Shown here piece after piece: positions 39,494 to 45,857 of a DNA stretch of 45,857 bases. The DNA is from Lentinus brumalis. Lineage: Eukaryota; Basidiomycota; Agaricomycetes; Polyporales; Polyporaceae. Position 1 is the first letter of the stretch, and every line of letters starts with the position of its first letter. The position numbers were made by a program, and so were the translations under genes. The DNA lies in assembly GCA_001792895.1 (NCBI GenBank), contig MARA01000086.1:1-45857 (forward strand). Reading direction: 5' to 3'. Below the pieces are notes generated by a model that did not search any database, was not told the origin of the DNA, and was given only the letters and a program-made list of their open reading frames with translations.

Positions 39494-42400
39494 TCAGTAC
39501 GCAGACTCCTTGCGATGGGCAATAAGGGCGACGCCGTACAAGTTATGGGACAGTCCAAAGTACCCTCCGGACTTGGACTGGTACGTGGACGCGCAATAGT
39601 ATACCAACGCAAGGTCGCCAAACTGTAGCTCCTCTGTGCAGCGCGGGAGAGACGTAAGCATCTCGTGGCGGTATACGAGGGAGTCATCCTTGTTGGCGCG
39701 GAAGTACTTGCTTGCGTCCCACAATCCGACTGCAAAGCAGGTCAGATCTTGTTCATGTAAGTCAGTAGGATCCCAAAAAACACTTACTATCATCGGTGTG
39801 GCTCCAAGAGGTCTTGTCCCGCATGTCCAGAAGCGACCGGGAGGGCGTAGGGTTGGAGAGGCCCTTCTTGGGGGTGCTGCGGCCTGGGGTGAACCCCATG
39901 CCTTTCAGCTGCGGCACTGGATAGAGTATGAGTACCTTTTTCAACAATTGATCACCAGGACATACCTTTCTTTGGAGTACTGGTGACCCCGCTGTTGGCA
40001 ACCACCGTGCGATAGGCGATGCCATCGACCTTGCCTTCATCAGTGATGATGCCATAGGGAACGTACTGCAAAGTGTCATGGCCAAACACCGTGCCAAAGA
40101 AAGCTCCAGCACGCTCATTCTCACCACGCATAGGGATGCCGACGAGCTGCTTCACGAGCTTGTTGTTATCCTGGTATACTCCAACGGGCTGGAGGATGTT
40201 GCACTCCACGACGACGACCACATCAACGCAGATGAAGCGAGGGGGGCTCAGCTCTCCAGTAGTCTTTGGGCAGAGTACCTTCGCCTTTGTACGGTCCGAG
40301 AACTGATGAGCCATCGCGTCGTCCGGGTCGTACCTAGCCGGATTGATCACAAAAGGATCATCCTCGGGGTTGGCAGCGCCCCCTGCGTACAGCATAACCC
40401 GCAGGACAGACCTGCATAAGTGTTTAGCGCATATCAAAGATAGCACACATTGTTACTCACCGACGGCATATGTTGTATGCATCTTCACTGAAGATGCCCT
40501 CATGTGGTGACACGGTGCTGATCTCGTGAGTGCCAAAGTCCACAGTGCACTTTCTGTAGAAATTATGTAAGCTTCAGGAGGAGGTGTACGTGAAAGACAC
40601 ATACTTGACATAGGGAAGATCAACATAAGTTGGCAGCAGGACCGGATCCACAGAGCCCGGTGTCTCGTAGTCGAGGACATTGGACTTGTCCCGACCTTTG
40701 AACTGGACATTCATCTCTAGAAGGTTGTCGAGATAATTGTCGTGTGCATGACGCAACTCCTCTGCGGAAGGAGAGGACTCGGTGTGCATATCCATGACGT
40801 TAGTCCTATAATTAGACATGAGTCAGCACATTGCAAGGGGACAGAAAATACACGCACGTCTTGCCAGGGACAGTTTTGCCCTTGGACCGAGCTGGAGTGC
40901 GCTCGCCGTCCTCTTGCTTGATCTTGATATCCCTAATGCTGATGCCATATTGTTCAAATGTATACAAGTGACCATTTCATTGAATAGAATAGACGTACTT
41001 GGAACCAAGATTGTCTACGTCGTCATCCTCATCACGGACAGTAGCATGGGAGTTGCGAGCGAACAGGCGGGTCTGACGTTCGAGTCTACATGAAAAGCAA
41101 GAGGAAACGTATAAGATTGCAATCAATATTGTAAGGTAGGTCGCATTACTCTTCGTCATCAACGTCCTCCTTGGCGGGGTTGAAGAACTTGTCACTGGAA
41201 CTGGAACAATAGTCAGACAAAGCTGCCGTGGAAAGAGAACACGACTTACTCGGGAGGAGTGACCTTGGCAGCTGCTTTGCTTTTCTGGTTCATCTTGGCA
41301 ATGGTCTGACGGCGAGGAAGGGGGATAGAAGCCTTCTTGGCAGTGAACGCAGGGGCCCTGTGCATTTATGATACGTCAGTTCCATAGTCATAAACACCCT
41401 ATCCATATACTCACCGAGTCGCCTTGCGAGCACTGGCAGGAGGCGAGTCCAGCATGACGATGTCTGAATCTTCGTCCACATCGGACGTATTGACACTGAA
41501 GTAAATCCAGTTGAGACGTTAGTTCAGGACATGCAACGAACATCGTACCCGACAGTCCGGGTCTTCTTGGTGGGAGATGCACTGGCAACAAGTCAGCAGA
41601 TGAATCAATACGCCAACAGAGATTCGTACTTCTCCTCGATACCGTCGTCGGAGTCGTCTCTGAATAACGGTGAGCGGTACATCAAAAAGACAACAAACGC
41701 ACAACTCACCCCTTGGTGCGCTTGCCCGGCTTGGACTGAACACGACCTTTGTCAGTGGACGCCTTGGTCGCGGACACCTTGGTCGTGGGCACCTTGGCAG
41801 CGGAAGCCTTGCCCTTCCTGCAGAATCATACCATGTCAGTAGTGATACACAAGATGAACAGTAGGTGACACGTACTTGGGAGAGGGAGAGCCTTGACTCA
41901 CGGGGACTTGCCCCTTCTTGAGAGACCGCCTATACATCGTGTCAACAATGTGCAATACCGCACTGCTATCAGAAGGAACATACCCAACTTTAGGAGTCAT
42001 CTCTACTTCGTCCCGGGTATCGACATACTCCTCGTCATCAGTGCCAGCAACAGAGCGTTCCTCGTCACTCCTGAACATTGCCTTGCATAAGGATGATGTC
42101 GCAAAAATAAGCACAAACTTACCCGAGATCCTCTGCGGTACGCTCTTCAACACTCTCCTCGTCCTCTCCACCAACCTCTTCAGCCTCCTCGTTATCCTCC
42201 TCCTCGCCCTCATCGGCCTCCTCAGCCTCGCTGTCAACGTACTCGGGGCTGCCCATACTTAGAGCAATGTAATAGATGGTGTAAAGGATAACTCACCTGA
42301 TCACCTTCTTACGGCCTCCGCCACGTCCAGCCTTAGGAGCCTCGTTCCTGAAGGAAAGTACTTAGCATCGTGACAATAGAGAGAGACGGATGCACACATA

Positions 42401-42628
42401 CGCTTTGGCGGCCTTGGCAGCAGCAGCTTTTTTGGCCGCAGCGCTGCGACTCCCAGTGGTACTCATCCTGGGAGTGGTCTTGGCAGGCGTGGTCTTCGCC
42501 ACCTTGGACTGTGTTTTAGGAGGAGGAGTGACCTTGGCGGCGCTAGCAAAGTGTATGTTAGTCGCAGACAAAGTCGGAGTATAGGGACGCAGCACTTACG
42601 CCTTGGTGTTGTTCTTGCGGGGAGGCAT
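39494..42628 (-). CDS. Gene E: many-exon uncharacterised nuclear-type protein
   Basis: The start MPPRKNNTKA (42628) is followed by at least fifteen short exons separated by 40-60 nt introns. The N-terminal half is disordered and charged: AAKVTPPPKTQSKVAKTTPA, an AT-hook-like GRGGGRKKV, a long acidic stretch (DSEAEEADEGEEEDNEEAEE), then Lys/Ser/Thr repeats (KVPTTKVSATKASTDKG). The C-terminal half is globular: RHAHDNYLDNLLEMNVQFKG, SVLRVMLYAGGAANPEDDP, PPRFICVDVVVVVECNILQP, YVPYGIITDEGKVDGIAYRT, FAVGLWDASKYFRANKDD and LVYYCASTYQSKSGGYFGLS. I associate this combination with repeated, unnamed Agaricomycetes families. Nuclear or chromatin association is suggested by composition only. Exon borders are approximate; no obvious break was found. 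It is divergent from gene A. Confidence 0.65.
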
Positions 42629-43379
42629 GGTGAAGCGAGAAGTGTAGCGAGGATTGGAGCGTGTATAGCAAGAGTGTGACAATAGAAGAAGTGGAGGAGG
42701 GAGGACAGGCAGCAGGGATATGCAAAGAGCGGGAAACGGATGAAGAGTGCGAAGGAGATCGAACTCTGGCGGATAGCAAAGAGCCAGCGCGTATTTATGC
42801 ATTTTTGAGAGTCCTCCTCGTGTTATCCCGGAGGAGACTCCCGAGTGGCCGGGAGTTGGGGTTGTGCAGACATCGTGCGGTGATGGCTCGCTTCAGTCCG
42901 CTAGTTTCTATCCTGACGCCCAGCAGTGTTGGCAGGTTGGAGGAAGCTGCATGGATGCCCAGTCATACAAACCAGCTCCGGGAGATCAGGTTAAAAAATT
43001 GCGTTAGTTTGAGTGTAATGAACAGGGATGAAAGTCAGACGGGATGGTCATAGGAGGAAGGTTTGTGGGCTGCTTCAGTATACGCAGTAAGTCGCAACGA
43101 CACAAGCGAGTCGGCTGCATGGTTTTGAGATCACCGGCGAACTGGCTTCCGACAAAAAAGAGCCATCTAGCCTCTGCACGATAGGACCTGAAACGTCCTG
43201 AGTGGTCAGTTGATTTTGTTTGGGGGCGGGGTGTTCCGGAAGAGCGTTGAGATGGGGTTCGGAAGAGCGTTGAGAGGCTGTCACAAATACCTTGCGGTCG
43301 TGAACGTTGGCATCCGACATCCCCCCTCGCACTTCCGTTGTGTGATCTTGTCTGACTTTCCCCATTATCCACTATCACC
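42629..43379. promoter_or_regulatory. Divergent intergenic region between genes E and A
   Basis: 750 bp separate the two start codons. Open frames here are overlapping shadows with no conserved features. No specific promoter motif was recognised, and none of the 24-nt motif copies occurs here. Confidence 0.4.
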
Positions 43380-44734
43380 ATGAGTGCCGCGTCCTCCTTC
43401 TCTGGGCCCCTTCTGTCCCAGCTTCGCGCAGAATCTGACAAGTACCGTGAGTACACGTTCTTCCTCTGCCATTCGTACAAACGCCAACCAGAGAGTAGGA
43501 GAGATGCTCGAGAAGGAGATGCGTACCCGTGTCAGTTGCGACAAGAACCACAATGAACTTGCAAGCATCAGCGAGGTACGCAGGATGTTTATGAGATTCA
43601 GCCAGAATGCTGCTGACGCAAACCATTAGGACTTTGACTTCAACTCTTGCATACGGTTGTTTGAGTTGCCCAAACCTGGTATGCTGGTGCTCGTGGACCA
43701 TGATGAAGATCATCCCATCTCGGACGTCGGAGAGGAATGCACTTTCAACGTTCAAGGTTACTTGTGGGATTGCACTCTGCCGCCGATCCGCCGCTTCCAG
43801 TAAGCCCTTCATCCTACTGTCCTCGCTCTCTATGCCAAACAAAATGCATACCTCCTAGGATTCCTCGCAACCCCAACCCGGGCACCCTTCTCAATCTTAA
43901 GCAGTCCGTGACCTTGACCGGTCTTGGTGGCGAGATGTTCGAGAAAGCGGTTCGTGGTTTGAGTACGTTGTACCAGAATGCAAAGGGGAAGGTCCAGCAG
44001 CGTGGTTGTCAGTTGAGAGATTGGACGCCCGGAGAAGCAGAGGGCGACCTTACGTTGACTTTCAGTAGCCGATATCTAACGCCCAGCAACCACGCCACCG
44101 ACGACGTTCGTCCAGATATGGCTGAAGTCATAGACCCGCTCAACATTCTCCGACCGCTGCTGCGAACTGAGGTCCATACCCTCGACAACGCGGTCTTCTA
44201 CTGGCGGCGCATGCCAGCCTCAGCAGCGTAAGTTGGTCCGTATCCGATTATATGCTGCAATAAACTGATCAAAGCGATTGCAGGCCTCAGTTCTCGGAGC
44301 GCTCGAGCACCGGCGAGCACATTGAGCGCACTACCCCCGAAATCTTCTGTACTAGCAACATGGTGCAGGTTCGATTTGCGGTGCATCTTGCCAAAGTCGG
44401 ACGGCACGAGTACGTCTTCATTCCAAAGTTGCGCTCCATATGTCTGCTTGGTAGCGAGATACAGCGGGTGAGTTACACGGTCATGGAGAGTATGTATTGC
44501 ATAACTTATGTATACTCACAGGACTACAACATTGCATCTATACATGCTCTCACCCATAAGGTGGTCTCCCCCTTGAAGAAGGTCAAGCGCAAGGCGGACT
44601 ATGGGAAGGAGGAGGACGGCGAGGAGGAGGAGGATGGCGCTTCTGAGCCCCCTCAGAAGGCAATGCGTCGGTTGACCATTAGAGGGGAACCTTCTCAAGA
44701 TCGCTCTGTTCCCTCTCAGGGTCGTGCAGAGTAG
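43380..44734 (+). CDS. Gene A, right copy: complete uncharacterised agaricomycete protein
   Basis: The start MSAASSFSGPLLSQLRAESD is at 43380. Introns lead to GEMLEKEMRTRVSCDKNHNE, DFDFNSCIRLFELPKPGMLV, IPRNPNPGTLLNLKQSVTLT, the block LRPLLRTEVHTLDNAVFYW, SNMVQVRFAVHLAKVGRHEY and SIHALTHKVVSPLKKVKRKA, then an acidic tail; stop 44732-44734. The first intron is best closed at the second AG (about 43494), giving DKYLGEML. Roughly 330 residues. The pattern DHDEDHPISD...CTFNVQGYLWDC looks like a beta-rich globular domain, but I do not recognise it. It converges on gene B, exactly as at the left window edge. No breaks were seen. Confidence 0.72.
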
Positions 44735-44876
44735 GTTGCAAAGATCAATATTACATTGCTTGGATATGCCTACGTACCTTACAACATTGCATTTATCTGA
44801 CATTACCATAATATGCTCTTTGGGATGCCGTGAAGTAAGTATATTTTGCGGTACGGCTAGCACATAGACCTGCATT

Positions 44877-45857
44877 CTAATCGCTGCCTCCATGATCCCC
44901 GCCGAACATACGACTGTACTTACAAAGAGCATGCTCTACCATGATTGGATCAAACACCATCCAGTCCCGCTCCTCCGCCGTGAACGCCTTCTCCAAAGCG
45001 TCATGCACATACTTGAAGGAGGGCACGATGTCATCCGCCTTTGATTTGACGGTCAGAGGCTGGCCAAGAGCAATGAGTCCCTGTAGAGAGCCCAATCGCA
45101 TCCGAGCTATGACGCGACCGACGTCCTCCACAGAAGGTCGTGCAACACGACCCGCATATACAAAGTCAGCAGCGAGAAGATATCCAGTAAGGTTACCCAG
45201 CAAAGGGAACACCTTCTTCTTCTGCACCGACGACTGGGTCCACCGCAGAAACTGCTGAAAGGGGATCTTCTTCAACTCCGCGGTATCTGCGTCCGTTGCC
45301 TGTGCTGCATCCCACATGTTGCGGAACACCTTCTCCTGTTTGAAGTACGCCTCGGGATCTTTCACAACGCCCTTGAACCGCTGATACTGAGGCTGACCGT
45401 ACGAGGCCATGTTCAGGATGGGAGAAAGGGATGCGATGAGAGCCGTGTGATCCTCGTCGTCGGAGTCAGGCTCCTGGTAACCGTGGTGCAGGAGAGTCTG
45501 TTTCCAGTCAGCTAGACTGGGGTAGTGACTGGAGGAAGTGAGCTCCAGGAGCAACGGAGAGTTGAAGAGATGGGTGCGGGTGAGAACGCAACTCGCCGCA
45601 AATCCTCCGGGGAGATCCATGAGATCGGGATGAAACGCGCCCCAGGCTGCCGTACTTTCTGACGAGAAAACCGTGTTCGCGCATCAAGGGGACGGTCTTG
45701 ACTGTTCACAGGTGAGATGACTGGGGTAGGGTTGCGAACAACGGCCATGGCATCCCGGATGAATTCCACAAGAGCAGGAATATCCGCGCCCCCATGCGAA
45801 GTGGGGTTGCAAGGTACGGCGGCTCGTGTAGATCGAGGTCGAGACTTGCAGGGAAGG
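44877..45857 (-). pseudogene. Gene B, right copy (partial): uncharacterised protein, probably frameshifted
   Basis: The last 247 residues are open from 45620 (LPGGFAASCVLTRTHLFNSP through LTGYLLAADFVYAGRVARPS to FGGDHGGSD). They match the left copy at roughly half of positions by eye. Upstream, between about 45640 and 45720, the homologous reading (EFIRDAMAVVRNP, then MREHG-like, then GAFHPDLMDLPGG-like) falls in different frames. Compared with the left copy this implies at least two single-base losses. The 5' part lies beyond the window. Unless an unusual intron explains it, this copy is also broken. Confidence 0.6.

Noticed and set aside
1..45857. tRNA or rRNA genes
   Set aside because: No cloverleaf-like or ribosomal sequence was recognised by eye; a tRNAscan run would be needed to exclude them.

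Overview
This window looks like accessory, transposon-rich chromatin of a mushroom-forming basidiomycete (Agaricomycetes, probably polypore-like). The evidence is dense 45-60 nt GT-AG introns, GC-rich coding DNA, and protein families I associate with Agaricomycetes: a KDZ transposase with a CxC2 cysteine cluster, a fungal TET/JBP dioxygenase, a Rep-helicase Helitron, an intron-containing hAT, and several lineage-specific uncharacterised proteins. All exon structures were inferred by eye; no searches were run.

Layout. 1-2745: convergent pair A(+)/B(-), with A cut by the window edge and B frameshifted. 3160-5875: a minus-strand gene (F) with an HxD...H...R pattern, read as a second candidate 2-oxoglutarate/Fe(II) dioxygenase. 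5876-8426: no convincing gene, but a pair of 83-bp perfect hairpins with mutually inverted loops, a degenerate 60-75 bp repeat and a 21-bp minisatellite. 8427-11294: a large uncharacterised protein (G) ending in an SWWPKP-type domain. 11580-15278 and 28307-29239: three related coiled-coil/RING-type genes, RING1(-), RING2(+) and RING3(-). A 24-nt sequence recurs exactly upstream of all three and once upstream of G.

15279-28306: a 13.0-kb KDZ DNA transposon bounded by inverted repeats of about 285 bp (roughly 97% identical by eye). It carries KDZ transposase(-), TET/JBP dioxygenase(+), a small basic protein(+) and a large acidic/basic protein(+). It sits inside RING3, separating the coiled-coil exons from the RING exons. 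29567-31079: a hAT relic lacking both its N-terminal half and its extreme C-terminus. About 31.1-39.3 kb: a Helitron(-), with Rep and PIF1-type helicase reading frames offset by one base at a C5 run, and a peptidase-like C-terminus on the helicase.

39494-42628: a gene of many short exons (E, minus) with a charged nuclear-type N-terminus, divergent from an intact A paralogue (43380-44734), which converges on a second B copy running off the right edge. The A/B pair therefore occurs at both ends of the window, about 44 kb apart and clearly diverged.

Working together. The best-supported functional unit is the KDZ element: a DDE-type transposase divergently paired with a 5-methylcytosine-oxidising-type dioxygenase, plus two co-mobilised proteins of unknown role. 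Association of KDZ transposons with TET/JBP genes in fungi is established (Iyer and colleagues, 2014); the two further cargo genes and the exact long-TIR boundaries seen here are worth examining.
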